This document shows positions 1 through 9,165 of a DNA stretch of 64,000 nucleotides, in pieces. Position 1 is the first letter of the stretch. The number at the start of each line of letters is the position of its first letter. The DNA is from Roseibium porphyridii. GTDB taxonomy: Bacteria; Pseudomonadota; Alphaproteobacteria; Rhizobiales; Stappiaceae. The notes under the pieces were generated by a model, which was given only the letters and a program-made list of their open reading frames with translations, did not search any database and was not told the origin of the DNA. A program made the translations under genes and the position numbers. The stretch spans positions 476,001 to 540,000 of the forward strand of contig NZ_CP120863.1 in assembly GCF_026191725.2 (NCBI RefSeq). Direction: 5' to 3'.

Positions 1-355
1 CATGTGCGACTACGTCGCCCAGCGTTTCGTCCATTGCCGCCCAATAGTCCAGAATGGGCCGTCTGAACAGCCAAATCCGGTTGGGCATCTGGCCGGTGCC
101 AACGGCATCGCCGCCTTGTGCCAGCCCCTGACCTTCAAACAGGCCCAGAAGATCATGCGGATCCTCAATCCCGAGTTCATCCAGCACGTCATCGGGTGCA
201 TAATCGGCCAGGCTGATCTGCAAATGTCCGCAGCGCAGCAGCAAATCGTCCGGCAGGCCGGCCAGAATTTCGCTGGCCATGGCCTCGAAATCCTTGAGGC
301 CCGGCGCTCTGCGCTCTGACCATCCGCTCCTGCTTATCGGGTTGATAGATGCCAT
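1..355 (-). CDS. Metallopeptidase family protein (zincin-like, DUF1025), 3' part outside window
   Basis: This minus-strand gene starts with ATG at 355, preceded by an AGGGA ribosome site, and runs off the left edge. The visible 118 residues contain LFEG and the stretch PNRIWLFRRPILDYWA, then end in DETLGDVVAH. That is the typical N-terminal part of the small zincin-like metallopeptidase family, where an HExxH-type zinc motif follows directly. The zinc motif lies outside the window, so catalytic competence cannot be checked. It is the last visible gene of a minus-strand group with the DedA-like and DsbB genes. The physiological substrate of this family is unknown to me. Confidence 0.8.
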   Translation of the reverse strand, partial: MASINPISRSGWSERRAPGLKDFEAMASEILAGLPDDLLLRCGHLQISLADYAPDDVLDELGIEDPHDLLGLFEGQGLAQGGDAVGTGQMPNRIWLFRRPILDYWAAMDETLGDVVAH

Positions 356-405
356 TTTGGTTCCCTGACGGCCCGCAATTCGCGCCGCCGCTCAATTTGT
401 CGTCG

Positions 406-666
406 CTAACCCATGACGTAGGTAACGAAGAGATAGATCACCAGTCCCAACGCAAACACAACACCGAGCGACCGGCCGATCCGCGTGCCAATTATCTCGA
501 TCCGGTCGTCTGGATCCTTGTCTGCGGCGTTGAGGTGGTTCTTGGCTCTGTCCGCCATGCGCACGAAGGTCGAACCGACGATGGTTTCGCTTTCCGCTTC
601 AACCCTGTCGATTGCTCTTAGCGCTTCTTCGCGCTGCTTTTCCTTTGGGTGCTTGGATCCGCTCAT
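406..666 (-). CDS. Small hypothetical protein with C-terminal membrane anchor
   Basis: An 86-residue protein. The N-terminal half is charged and probably helical (KEKQREEALRAIDRVEAES). The last 20 or so residues (LGVVFALGLVIYLFVTYVMG) form one membrane segment at the very C terminus. The ATG at 666 overlaps the stop of the upstream DsbB gene as ATGA, which indicates translational coupling and fixes the start. A longer open frame upstream is only a shadow of dsbB. I do not recognise a named family. The coupling suggests a membrane-associated partner or accessory of DsbB, which is inference. Confidence 0.7.
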   Translation of the reverse strand: MSGSKHPKEKQREEALRAIDRVEAESETIVGSTFVRMADRAKNHLNAADKDPDDRIEIIGTRIGRSLGVVFALGLVIYLFVTYVMG

Positions 667-1187
667 GCGCCTATCGTTGTTTGATTTTCGCGCCGTTTCA
701 ACAGAAAAGCGGACAAAAGCGCAAGAGCGGCAAGACCGGCGGAGGCAACAGCGTTCCAGCCCGCAAAGGACAGGCCGAGCATCCGCCAGCTGGCCTCCGT
801 GCAGCTGACGACGCGTGTCGACTGAAGCGCCTGAAGCATGTTTGCGGCTGAAGCCGGCGCAGCGCTCCCGCCGCCACAATCATTCGGTCCGTCCCAGAAC
901 TGCCATTCTGCACCAGATTGGTAGATGCCCAATCCGGCGCCATAGACAAAAACAGCTGCCACCGCCAGTAGCGTCAGCAATGCCATTCCGCTGCGTCCAC
1001 GAATATGCAGGATGAAAGCCACAACAGTGAGCGGCAGGCCGACATAATAGGGAATTCTCTGCTCCAGGCAGAGCTTGCAAGGGATATAGCCGCCGATCAG
1101 CTGGAAACCCCAGGCAGTTGCAATGACTGCCAGCCCCGCGACAAAAATCAGCCCAATCAGGTTTTGCGCCATCCGGTCCGCCGACAT
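663..1187 (-). CDS. dsbB: Disulfide bond formation protein B (DsbB family)
   Basis: A 174-residue inner-membrane protein with four hydrophobic segments. DsbB reoxidises periplasmic DsbA-type oxidases and passes electrons to quinone. Visible marks are the CKLC cysteine pair followed by EQRIPYY after the first membrane segment, and a second periplasmic cysteine-containing loop (NDCGGG ... VVSCTEASW). Length is normal for the family. It lies 16 nt after the DedA-like gene, and its stop overlaps the next gene, so the three form one transcription unit. No dsbA is visible in the window. Confidence 0.9.
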   Translation of the reverse strand: MSADRMAQNLIGLIFVAGLAVIATAWGFQLIGGYIPCKLCLEQRIPYYVGLPLTVVAFILHIRGRSGMALLTLLAVAAVFVYGAGLGIYQSGAEWQFWDGPNDCGGGSAAPASAANMLQALQSTRVVSCTEASWRMLGLSFAGWNAVASAGLAALALLSAFLLKRRENQTTIGA

Positions 1188-1203
1188 CGCACCCTCGTTC
1201 GGT

Positions 1204-1782
1204 TTAGATAAATTTGATCAACAGGAAACCGCCGACCAGCAGCACCACAAATATGGTGAACATGAGACCGAGGCGTTTTTCGATAAACTCCTTGATCGGT
1301 GGACCGAAAACATAGAGCAGTCCGGCGACGATAAAGAAGCGTATGCCCCTGGAAACAATGCTTGCCAAGATGAATACCGGCAAACTCAGGCCTGCTACAC
1401 CCGAAGCGATGGTGATGACCTTGTAAGGAAACGGGGTCAAGCCGGCTATGAAGACGAACCACCAACCCCAGTCATTGAACACGACCCGAAACTCGTCGAA
1501 CTTGTCCATTTTTCCATAGAAGGAAAGGATCGGTTGAGCGACCTGCTCAAACAGGAACATGCCGATCAGATATCCGAGAATACCGCCGGCAACGGAGGTC
1601 AACGTGCACAAAAATGCATACCACCAGGCCTTTTCCCGGCGGGCGATGACCATCGGGATCAAAAGGATATCCGGCGGGATCGGAAAGAAGGAACTCTCGA
1701 CGAAAGAAACGGAGCCCAGCGCGGCGGGTGCGCGCGGTCCGGCAGCGAGGGACAGTGTCCAGTCATAAAGGCGTCTCAACAT
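1204..1782 (-). CDS. DedA/YqaA family membrane protein
   Basis: A 192-residue polytopic membrane protein of the DedA/SNARE-associated (VTT) superfamily, YqaA branch. Visible hallmarks are the early FVESSFFPIPPDILLIPM stretch and a later glycine/proline-containing re-entrant-like region, FIAGLTPFPYKVITIASG. Family members act in membrane homeostasis, and some are lipid or undecaprenyl-phosphate flippases; the substrate of this one cannot be told. It is the first gene of the minus-strand group with dsbB. ATG 1782 is preceded by GGAGGCGAC, a good ribosome site. Confidence 0.85.
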   Translation of the reverse strand: MLRRLYDWTLSLAAGPRAPAALGSVSFVESSFFPIPPDILLIPMVIARREKAWWYAFLCTLTSVAGGILGYLIGMFLFEQVAQPILSFYGKMDKFDEFRVVFNDWGWWFVFIAGLTPFPYKVITIASGVAGLSLPVFILASIVSRGIRFFIVAGLLYVFGPPIKEFIEKRLGLMFTIFVVLLVGGFLLIKFI

Positions 1783-1945
1783 GTCGCCTCCATAACTGGA
1801 GAGGGGTTAAAAGTCACCTACGGAAATAAGCGCAGTCGGTCACTTTTTGGGGTGTCCGGCACTGGAATGCGGATCGAGTTTGTTTTTTTGAGGCTGCGAA
1901 GAAGGGTTGAAAGCGTGGCCGCGAATGGGCTGAGCGTTTGAACAG

Positions 1946-2030
1946 TGGTGCCCCCCGCCGGAATCGAACCGGCACTCCCGAAGGAACGGGATTTTGAATC
2001 CCGCGCGTCTACCAGTTCCGCCAGAGGGGC
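1946..2030 (-). tRNA. tRNA-Leu (anticodon CAA), CCA encoded
   Basis: An 85-nt minus-strand class II tRNA. The acceptor arm GCCCCTC pairs with GGGGGGC. The anticodon loop TTCAAAA carries CAA, there is a long variable arm, and the T-loop GTTCGATTC is present. The 3' CCA is encoded. Folding was done by eye, and all arms close. It reads leucine TTG codons, which are used here as start codons too. Confidence 0.95.
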
Positions 2031-2304
2031 AACTGACACCGGAGAGCGTGCCTATCATGCAGTCTTGGAGGATGCAAGCGGTTAGAGAAGAAAGCGGTGT
2101 GTCTGTTTTATGTAGTCAGGTGAAACGGATAAAGGAAGCCTTTAAATTGTCGGGATCAAAAGGCCCGCACATCGGATGATGCGTCCTGAGCCCGAAAGTG
2201 TTCCACTATCCCAAGCGCCGACTCAAATTACTTAGCCTGCGAAGAAAAGCGCAAATTGTGCGCTTTTTCTGGACAAGCTGATTTACCTTGGATAGAAAAT
2301 TTGC
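2031..2304. other. Intergenic region with terminator-like hairpin before the CYTH gene
   Basis: This gap separates the tRNA from the CYTH/CHAD gene. It holds a hairpin at about 2245–2268, in which GCGCA and TGCGC pair around a 5-nt loop, flanked by AAAA and TTTTT. It ends about 36 nt before the ATG. No plus-strand gene lies upstream, so it could be an attenuator, or a terminator for antisense reading. Confidence 0.4.
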
Positions 2305-3870
2305 ATGAGTAAATCAGGACGTGAAATCGAGCTTAAGCTCGAACTTGACCCAATGGCGCAAGATGCCATGAAAAGCGCTGGTACCATTGAAGGTTTTACG
2401 GCCAGCAGGTCGGTTACCAAGACCCTGCAATCCATCTATTTTGATACACCGGATCAGGCATTGCGCAGGGCTAAAATCTCCTTGCGTGTGAGGAAGTCGG
2501 GGCGCAGTTGGGTGCAAACGGCCAAACTGGGTACCGGCGTGATGGGCGGTCTGTCATCGCCAATTGAATCCGAGCACCCTGTGAAGAGCCGGGCCCTTGA
2601 TTTTTCCGTCATCGAGGATCCGTCAGTCCAGGAAAAGCTCAGCGATATCATTGGCGAAAAGCCTTTGAGTGAATGCTTTGAAACGGTGATGAAGCGGACC
2701 ACCCGCGAGCTGACCCGTGCGTCAGACGGTTCGCATATCGAGATTGCTTTTGATACCGGAAACATCCTGGCGGGCTCTGGCAGCCAGCCGCTGGTTGAGC
2801 TGGAAATGGAACTGAAAGCGGGTCCAAGTCTATCGATCTATGAAGCTGCGAAAGCACTTTTGAAGGATGTGCCCTTCCGGTTTTCTCCCTTCAGCAAAGC
2901 CGAGCGGGGTTTCCGGTTTTCCGAGGGCGCCGCGGAGGATGAACGAAAGCCGTTTTTTGCCAAAGCGATCAGTTTTTCAAAAGGGTCCAGCGTCGAGCTT
3001 GCGTTCCGCGATGTCCTGCGTTCCTGCCTCACACAGATTTCGGAAAACCGGCTTGCGGTCCTCGCATCGGAAGATCCTGAAGGGCCTCATCAGCTCCGGG
3101 TGGGCCTGCGTCGTTTGAGAAGCGCATTCCGGCTTTTCAGGCCTATCCTTTATCCGGCAACGGCAGCGCCTCTGGATCAGATGGCGCGCAAGATTGCGGC
3201 CGAGGCCGGAGCCTTGCGCGATCTTGATGTTCTGATCGACGAGATCGTGTCGCCGCTTGTCGATAAGGCTCCCGAAACGCTTTCCTTCGATGCACTGCTG
3301 GACACGCTGAATGCTTTGCGAGGGCAAGACACGCGCAAGACACTGACCGATCATCTGCAATCGGAGGAAGTGAACGCCTTTCTGCTGGACCTTGCCGCCT
3401 ATACGGAAGGCCGGGGTTGGCTCGATCCGGAAAATTTCGATCAAACAGCACTGCTTGCACAACCTATCGAGAGTCATGCCAGCAAAGCGCTTGCCAAACA
3501 ATGGAAGAAGGTTCTGAAATTCGGAAAGCACCTGGAGGATCTGACGATCCCAGAGCGACATGAAATGCGCAAGGCTATGAAGAAGATGCGCTATGGCATC
3601 GAGTTTTACGGCAGCCTTTATCCGCAGGAGACGGTCAAACCGTTCTTGAAGCGAATGAAGAAACTCCAGGACATTTTCGGTTATCTGAATGATGTCGCCA
3701 TGGCGGAAAGTCTGCCTGAAAAATGCAAGGTCAGCGGAGCGGGCGAACTTGCCGCAACCCAGGCTATCGGCTTTGTCATCGGTTGGCATGAGGCTCAATG
3801 CCAGTCCAAATGGCAACACGCCAAAGGCTATTGGGAAGCTACACGCGAAACGCCAAAGTTCTGGACGTAA
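2305..3870 (+). CDS. CYTH and CHAD domain-containing protein (inorganic triphosphatase-like)
   Basis: A 521-residue two-domain protein. The N-terminal CYTH domain (about 1–200) shows the signature E7-I-E9-L-K11 and alternating Arg/Lys/Glu strands that bind triphosphate with metal ions; bacterial relatives hydrolyse inorganic triphosphate. The C-terminal CHAD domain (about 220–500) is helical and rich in conserved histidine and basic residues (HQLRVGLRRLRSAFR, RHEMRKAMKKMRYGIEF); CHAD domains bind polyphosphate. The gene stands alone between a tRNA and the convergent glutamate antiporter gene. The ribosome site is weak (TTGGATAG). The family assignment is firm, but the cellular role is inferred. 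Confidence 0.92.
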   Translation: MSKSGREIELKLELDPMAQDAMKSAGTIEGFTASRSVTKTLQSIYFDTPDQALRRAKISLRVRKSGRSWVQTAKLGTGVMGGLSSPIESEHPVKSRALDFSVIEDPSVQEKLSDIIGEKPLSECFETVMKRTTRELTRASDGSHIEIAFDTGNILAGSGSQPLVELEMELKAGPSLSIYEAAKALLKDVPFRFSPFSKAERGFRFSEGAAEDERKPFFAKAISFSKGSSVELAFRDVLRSCLTQISENRLAVLASEDPEGPHQLRVGLRRLRSAFRLFRPILYPATAAPLDQMARKIAAEAGALRDLDVLIDEIVSPLVDKAPETLSFDALLDTLNALRGQDTRKTLTDHLQSEEVNAFLLDLAAYTEGRGWLDPENFDQTALLAQPIESHASKALAKQWKKVLKFGKHLEDLTIPERHEMRKAMKKMRYGIEFYGSLYPQETVKPFLKRMKKLQDIFGYLNDVAMAESLPEKCKVSGAGELAATQAIGFVIGWHEAQCQSKWQHAKGYWEATRETPKFWT

Positions 3871-3978
3871 TCGAGCTTTCCCGAAATGAAGGCCTGGAAC
3901 CTCCAGGAGCTGTTATCTTTGGTCAGATGATCATTGCCAAGGAAAGGTGCATCTTTTCTTGGTCGCGATCGCGGAACC

Positions 3979-5460
3979 TCATGTTTCCTCTTCTTCCACC
4001 TTCACCCACGAAGGTCGCTTCAGCGAGTGTATGAGGATCGGCAGACCCGTAAAGACAACAAAGCCTGTTGCCACGACGGCGACATAGCTCGTCGGGCTTC
4101 CAACCGGCAGTTGGGTGGGCGGAAAGAATGAAGTCACGAATGCAAAGGCGACACCGGCGAAGCCGATACCCGCAATCGCCATCATTCCGGCCATGCCACC
4201 GGGCACTTTGTAGGATCGTGGCATTTCGGGATGGGTGATGCGTAGGCGTACTGCAGCTGCATACATCATCATGTACATCACCAGATAGAGTGTAATGGTC
4301 ATCGCGGAGAGCAGAAAGAAGGCCACGGAGACGTCTTTCAGGAAGAAATAGAGTGACGCGAGAACCGTGACGATGCAGCCCTGCACCAGCAGGATGACCA
4401 CCTGAATGCCATTCTTGTTGATCTTTGCAAGAAGTGGCGGCAGCTCACCATCGCGTGCCGTGCGCAAGAGGCCTCGGCTCGGTCCGGTGATCCACGACAT
4501 CACGCCGGCAAGTGCCCCGAGCGCAATCAAAAGCGCGAGAATTGGAACCAGCCAGCTTAAGCCGAAACCTCCCAATGCGATGCTGAAGGCCTGCATCGGC
4601 CCCTGGTCGAGTGCAATCTTGTCTGCAGGAACAATTGCTGCCAGGGCCAACGACCCGAGCAGAAACAACACCACGATCACAAGCACCGAAAGCAAAATGG
4701 CTTTCGGGAAATCGCGATGCGGATCCTTGAGTTCATTGGCGTGGACCGCATGTACTTCAACGCCAGCGAACAGCAACACGATACCGCCCAGAAAGGCGAT
4801 GGACGAAAGCCCGGTAATGTGCGGGAAAAGCCGGATGTGAGCGTGAGCGCCTTCCGCTGCGGCTGGCAGGAAAGCGATGACATTGCCTTCCGCGATCCAC
4901 GCCGCACCAAGCGCGATGATCAGAAGGCCGGGAACGACGGTTCCCAATACAAATCCGATGGATGTAAAGCGCGCGGCGGCGCTGGTGCCGGTCAATGCGA
5001 TTGCGGTTGCGAACCAGTAAGCGCAGATGATGACCGTTCCTGTGTAAATTCCGTCATCGGCCAAGTTTGGCTTGCCGATGACGTAGGCCAGAGAAGCCGC
5101 AGCAAAGGCCAGTACGGTCGGGTACCAGACCACATTCTGGATCCATTGCAGCCAGATGGCGACAAAGCCGGCACGCGCCCCGAAGGGTGCTTTCACCCAA
5201 TCGTAAACGCCGCCCGTGGAGCGGGCGAACATACCTCCGAGTTCTGCAGCAACAAGTGCGGCAGGAACCAGAAAAATGATTGACGCAAAGCCGATGTAAA
5301 ACAGCAGCTCGGTGCCTTCGTCCGCCATCAGCGGCAGGCCGCGCAGGCTGACCACGGCGGCGACTGTCATCATGGCAAGACCAAGCACGGAGATCCTTGC
5401 GGCTCCGGAGGGTGCGGAGGTCTTGCCGCCAGGCTTTGCTGTCTCGCTCATCTTCTTCAC
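3979..5460 (-). CDS. gadC: Glutamate:GABA antiporter-like APC permease
   Basis: A 493-residue APC-superfamily transporter with about 12 hydrophobic segments. Directly coupled to a glutamate decarboxylase gene, it is best read as the antiporter that imports glutamate and exports GABA, consuming protons in acid resistance. The N-terminal core (GLAMMTVAAVVSLRGLP, STGGVYDWVKAPFGAR) matches the family. The GTG at 5460 overlaps the gadB stop as GTGA; an ATG at 5451 is the alternative start and would be nine nucleotides shorter. The C-terminal tail is brief (SLKRPSWVKVEEEET), shorter than the pH-gating C-plug described for E. coli GadC. Confidence 0.85.
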   Translation of the reverse strand: MKKMSETAKPGGKTSAPSGAARISVLGLAMMTVAAVVSLRGLPLMADEGTELLFYIGFASIIFLVPAALVAAELGGMFARSTGGVYDWVKAPFGARAGFVAIWLQWIQNVVWYPTVLAFAAASLAYVIGKPNLADDGIYTGTVIICAYWFATAIALTGTSAAARFTSIGFVLGTVVPGLLIIALGAAWIAEGNVIAFLPAAAEGAHAHIRLFPHITGLSSIAFLGGIVLLFAGVEVHAVHANELKDPHRDFPKAILLSVLVIVVLFLLGSLALAAIVPADKIALDQGPMQAFSIALGGFGLSWLVPILALLIALGALAGVMSWITGPSRGLLRTARDGELPPLLAKINKNGIQVVILLVQGCIVTVLASLYFFLKDVSVAFFLLSAMTITLYLVMYMMMYAAAVRLRITHPEMPRSYKVPGGMAGMMAIAGIGFAGVAFAFVTSFFPPTQLPVGSPTSYVAVVATGFVVFTGLPILIHSLKRPSWVKVEEEET

Positions 5461-6845
5461 TTCCCGTGATGAAAGGTTGGTCCTGCTTCTATGTTCGACA
5501 ACGGATTGCGATCCAGGAAAGCAATTGTTCGCTTCATGTCGTCCACCAGCAATGCCATAAGATCGCGGCCCATTCCGTGTCGAACAAGGACACGCTGCAC
5601 GACCAGATCATGCCTGTCCTTTGGAAGCGGGTAAGAGGCGATCTGCCATCCCCTCATTCGCATGCGTTCGGAAACATCATAGAGCGTGTAACCGCGCTCG
5701 GTGCTGTTCTTCAAAGAGTAACAGGCTGCAGGCAAACCTCCGTCACCGTTGTAGAGAATGTCGAAGTGACCGGTTTTTTCCAGCTCGTCAGCGAGGTACT
5801 GAGCGGCAGCGGCGCATGCGCCCTGAACATCGGTATAGCCCTTTTTGCCGAGCCGGAGGAACTGATAGTACTGCGCGATGATTTCGCCGGCAGGCCGGGA
5901 AAAGTTCAGGGCGAAAGTCGGAACCTGACCGCCCAGATAATCGACATTGAAGATCAGTTCTTCAGGCAGGTCCTGTTTTTCGCGCCAGACAACCCAGCCG
6001 ACCCCTAGGGGCGCCAATCCATATTTGTGGCCTGACGCATTGATGGATTTGACGCGGGGCAGTTTGAAATCCCAGACGACGTCCTCGTGCAGGAATGGTG
6101 CGATAAAGCCGCCGGAAGCAGCGTCGATATGCAGCGGAATATCAAGGCCGCGTTCGGCCTGGATCTGATCCAGAATGACTGAAATCTGCTCAACAGGCTC
6201 ATAAACGCAGGTGAAGGTTACTCCGAGCGTAGCAACTACACCGATGGTGTTTTCGTCAACCGCATCCGCCACCTGGTCCGGACGCATTCCCAATTCGCCA
6301 TCAAGGATCGGCAGCTCACGGAGCTCTATGTCGAAGTATCGGGCGAATTTGTGCCAGCAGATCTGAACGGGCCCGCAAATCAGGTTTGGTTTGTCAGCAG
6401 GCTTGCCTTCCGCCTCGCGCCGCTTGCGCCATTTCCATTTAAGGGCCAGGCCGCCCAACATGGCCGCTTCCGAAGATCCCGTTGTCGAGCAACCTTGCGT
6501 CGCTCCCGCCTCGGGCGCATTCCACAGATCGGCCAGAATGTGCACGCAGCGGTTCTCGATTTCCGCAGTCTGAGGATACTCGTCCTTGTCGATCATGTTC
6601 TTGTCGACACAGTCCGTCATCAGCTTTTGAACTTGCGGCGACGCGTAAGTGGTGCAGAAAGTCGCCGTGTTCTGGCGAGAGTTACCGTCAAGAAGCAGCT
6701 CATCGTGAATGAGGTTGTAGACCGTGTCCGCGAGAGATGAATTCTCAGGCATCCTGTATTTCGGCAAGGGCTGTTCGGACAAGTCGCGAGTGTAGATATC
6801 GAAAACTTCGTCACGCCGGCTGGAAGACGTTTGGTAGAGAGGCAA
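5457..6845 (-). CDS. gadB: Glutamate decarboxylase
   Basis: A PLP-dependent group II decarboxylase that converts glutamate to GABA and CO2. With a TTG start at 6845, preceded by GAGGAG seven nucleotides upstream, the protein is 462 residues, close to E. coli GadB (466). An upstream in-frame start would add 14 residues without a good ribosome site. The PLP lysine is K274 in SINASGHKYG. Other marks are the conserved DGNSRQNTATFC and GCSTTGSSEAAMLGG segments. The gene is translationally coupled to the antiporter, so this is a two-gene acid-resistance operon. Confidence 0.93.
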   Translation of the reverse strand: MPLYQTSSSRRDEVFDIYTRDLSEQPLPKYRMPENSSLADTVYNLIHDELLLDGNSRQNTATFCTTYASPQVQKLMTDCVDKNMIDKDEYPQTAEIENRCVHILADLWNAPEAGATQGCSTTGSSEAAMLGGLALKWKWRKRREAEGKPADKPNLICGPVQICWHKFARYFDIELRELPILDGELGMRPDQVADAVDENTIGVVATLGVTFTCVYEPVEQISVILDQIQAERGLDIPLHIDAASGGFIAPFLHEDVVWDFKLPRVKSINASGHKYGLAPLGVGWVVWREKQDLPEELIFNVDYLGGQVPTFALNFSRPAGEIIAQYYQFLRLGKKGYTDVQGACAAAAQYLADELEKTGHFDILYNGDGGLPAACYSLKNSTERGYTLYDVSERMRMRGWQIASYPLPKDRHDLVVQRVLVRHGMGRDLMALLVDDMKRTIAFLDRNPLSNIEAGPTFHHGK

Positions 6846-7094
6846 GTGAGATCTCCTCTTGGTCACGGTGTCGCGAAAACCACGCACACCGCACCTTAGG
6901 CGTGTCCCGATAGCCCTTCAAGCACAGGTTCACCGCAAACTTCAGCACCGTTTCTTTCAACAAGACCGGTGCGCACAAGCGAAACAGATCAATGGGTTAT
7001 GTCAGTGAGGCGGTCAAAAGAGGCCCATCCGGTGCCAATAGTCTGCCGGCAGGTTCTGTGATCCGCGCAAGTGACAGATTTGTTCAAAACGACA

Positions 7095-7121
7095 AAAAAG
7101 GGCGCGGTTGTGCGCCCTTTT
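7095..7121 (-). terminator. Rho-independent terminator of the chemoreceptor gene
   Basis: Hairpin AAAAGGGCGC / GCGCCCTTTT with a six-nucleotide loop. Read on the minus strand it is followed by TTTTTTG. It lies 26 nt beyond the chemoreceptor stop. Confidence 0.8.
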
Positions 7122-7146
7122 CTCAAGTTTCTCAGTCAATTGGTGT

Positions 7147-9165
7147 CTATGCAGCACGCACCTCCGACAGGAATGTCTCGATTGTGCTGCGCATATCTTC
7201 AGCCCTTTGTGCCAGCTGCGCTGAGGCTTGAAGTACGCTGTGTGCAGCGGTATCCGTTTCACTGGCTGCGCCGGACACTTTGGCGATCTGCTCGCTCACC
7301 ACCGTGGTACCGCGTGAGGCCTGATCCACATTGGAGGCAATTTCCGACGTCGCGGACGTCTGTTGATCGACTGCGGAGGCGATCGAGGCGGAAACGGTGT
7401 TCATTTCCTCGATGATTTCTCCGATTGCCTCGATGCCGCCAACGGCGTCTCGTGTCTCTGCCTGGATCGCTGAGATTTTTTGTGAAATCTCCTCTGTTGC
7501 CTTGCCAGTCTGGCTCGCAAGGTCCTTCACTTCCGCGGCGACCACGGCGAAGCCCTTGCCCGCCTCTCCGGCGCGTGCGGCCTCAATCGTTGCATTGAGC
7601 GCCAAAAGATTTGTCTGTTCAGCGATGTTCTGAATGAGGCTTATGACCTCTCCGATGTCTTCTGCAACGGTTGCCAGTCCACCAATTTGCGTATTGGTTC
7701 TTTTGGCCTCCGAGGAAGCCTTGTCTGAGATCTCCGAGGAATGGCTGACTTGCTGACTAACCTCCTGCAAAGAGGCGGCAAGTTCTTCAGTTGCGCTGGC
7801 AACGGTCTGAACATTGGTCGTTGCTTCTTCGGCAGCCGCGGCGACGTCGCTGGCCTGACCACTCGTGTCCTGTGCGGTCTGTGTCATCTGGGTGGCCGTG
7901 GATTGCATTGAAACCGTTGCGCCCTTGACCGAGTTCAGCATATCGCTGATCTGAGCACTGAACGTTTCAAGGAGGTCTGCAACGCGCGCATTCCTCTTTT
8001 CGCGTTCCTGCTGTTCAGCTTCCTGACGGATTGTCAGCTCCTGACGCTGGACTACTGCATCGCGGAACCCGGCCACGGATCTCGCCACGTTGCCGATTTC
8101 GTCCGGGCGACGTGCTTCGGCGAATTCAACTGCTGTGTCGCCGTCGGCAAGCCTGCCGGCGTCACCAACGAGACGCGCGAGTGGGCGCGTAATGCCGAAG
8201 GAAATGAATATTGCGAGGGTTATTGCCAGCACGAACGCAAATGCGGATGCGCCGATGATCTGCCATTCGGCAACGAATGCCTCGCGGAGTGTTTTTTGTC
8301 CGAGAGCACTGTTGTCCTCAACGGCACTTTCCTTGACTTGTGCAGCCCATCCGTTGACTTCAAAACCGGTCTTGTCGAGCACGCCTGTTCGAATTGAATT
8401 TCGCTCGACAATGATGTCATGAACGCGCTGGGCCGAGGACTTATAGTCTACGATCATGGGGATTGTAGTTGCCAAGGTGGCTTTGCGTTCCGGGTTTTCG
8501 ATGCTGTTATCCAGCAGGGCCAGCTCTTTTTCTATGACGCTCATTTCCATCATGGCGCGCTCAAAGTCTGTAGTGTCGTTGGTTGCAAGAAATTTTAGAA
8601 CGTAAAGACGCGCCAGCAGAAAGTCCTGCGACGCCCTGGCCGCAAGGTTCGCGGTTTCGTAGTCACCGTCTTCAGTTGCCGTCTCGTTTATGGATGAAAG
8701 ATTCTTGCGGGCTATTGGGCCGATCTTGTCGAGCTTGTTCAGGACAAGTTCATCGCGCTCGCGATAGAGCGCAACGACCTGTTCAAGGCCGCCGGTAAAG
8801 TCGGTCAGACCGGATTTGATTTTTTGAACAAGTTCCACACGCGCTGGGTTTCGAATTTCATTTTCGGCGGTCTTGATCCCATCTTCCATCTGCCGAAGGA
8901 ATTCGTTTGTGGCTTGTAGAGCCTCTTCTGACCGGGTCTGAATATACTTGTTGGTATTGACCAGAACCTTGGCCATATCGGCATTCATTTCGGATGCCAG
9001 AAGCGCATCGCCGCTCATGTCTTCCATGGCGGCAATGTCCTCACCAACAACCGACAAGCTGATATATGCCCAGACGCCAACGGCGGCGATGAATAGAGCA
9101 ATGAGCCCAAAACCCATCAATATTCGATGCTGAACGGTCATTCTTCGAGCCTTTTCTGTCCCCAC
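7147..9165 (-). CDS. Methyl-accepting chemotaxis protein
   Basis: A 672-residue transmembrane chemoreceptor. Membrane segment 1 is at about 13–35. A helical periplasmic ligand domain follows (about 40–290), whose SQDFLLARLYVLKFLATND stretch resembles helical bimodular (HBM) sensors. Membrane segment 2 is at about 297–318, then a HAMP domain, then the cytoplasmic signalling domain with the hairpin tip EQTNLLALNATIEAARAGE. It should control CheA/CheW in flagellar chemotaxis. No other che gene is nearby and no C-terminal CheR-binding pentapeptide is visible. The ligand is unknown; HBM receptors commonly sense organic acids. The gene is monocistronic with its own terminator. Confidence 0.92.
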   Translation of the reverse strand: MGTEKARRMTVQHRILMGFGLIALFIAAVGVWAYISLSVVGEDIAAMEDMSGDALLASEMNADMAKVLVNTNKYIQTRSEEALQATNEFLRQMEDGIKTAENEIRNPARVELVQKIKSGLTDFTGGLEQVVALYRERDELVLNKLDKIGPIARKNLSSINETATEDGDYETANLAARASQDFLLARLYVLKFLATNDTTDFERAMMEMSVIEKELALLDNSIENPERKATLATTIPMIVDYKSSAQRVHDIIVERNSIRTGVLDKTGFEVNGWAAQVKESAVEDNSALGQKTLREAFVAEWQIIGASAFAFVLAITLAIFISFGITRPLARLVGDAGRLADGDTAVEFAEARRPDEIGNVARSVAGFRDAVVQRQELTIRQEAEQQEREKRNARVADLLETFSAQISDMLNSVKGATVSMQSTATQMTQTAQDTSGQASDVAAAAEEATTNVQTVASATEELAASLQEVSQQVSHSSEISDKASSEAKRTNTQIGGLATVAEDIGEVISLIQNIAEQTNLLALNATIEAARAGEAGKGFAVVAAEVKDLASQTGKATEEISQKISAIQAETRDAVGGIEAIGEIIEEMNTVSASIASAVDQQTSATSEIASNVDQASRGTTVVSEQIAKVSGAASETDTAAHSVLQASAQLAQRAEDMRSTIETFLSEVRAA

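Noticed and set aside
1123..1941. Long plus-strand frame of 272 codons
   Set aside because: It runs antisense through the DedA-like gene, has no domain-like pattern and is explained as a shadow of that gene.
2977..3819. Minus-strand frame of 280 codons
   Set aside because: Antisense to the CHAD domain of the CYTH/CHAD gene; no recognisable features.
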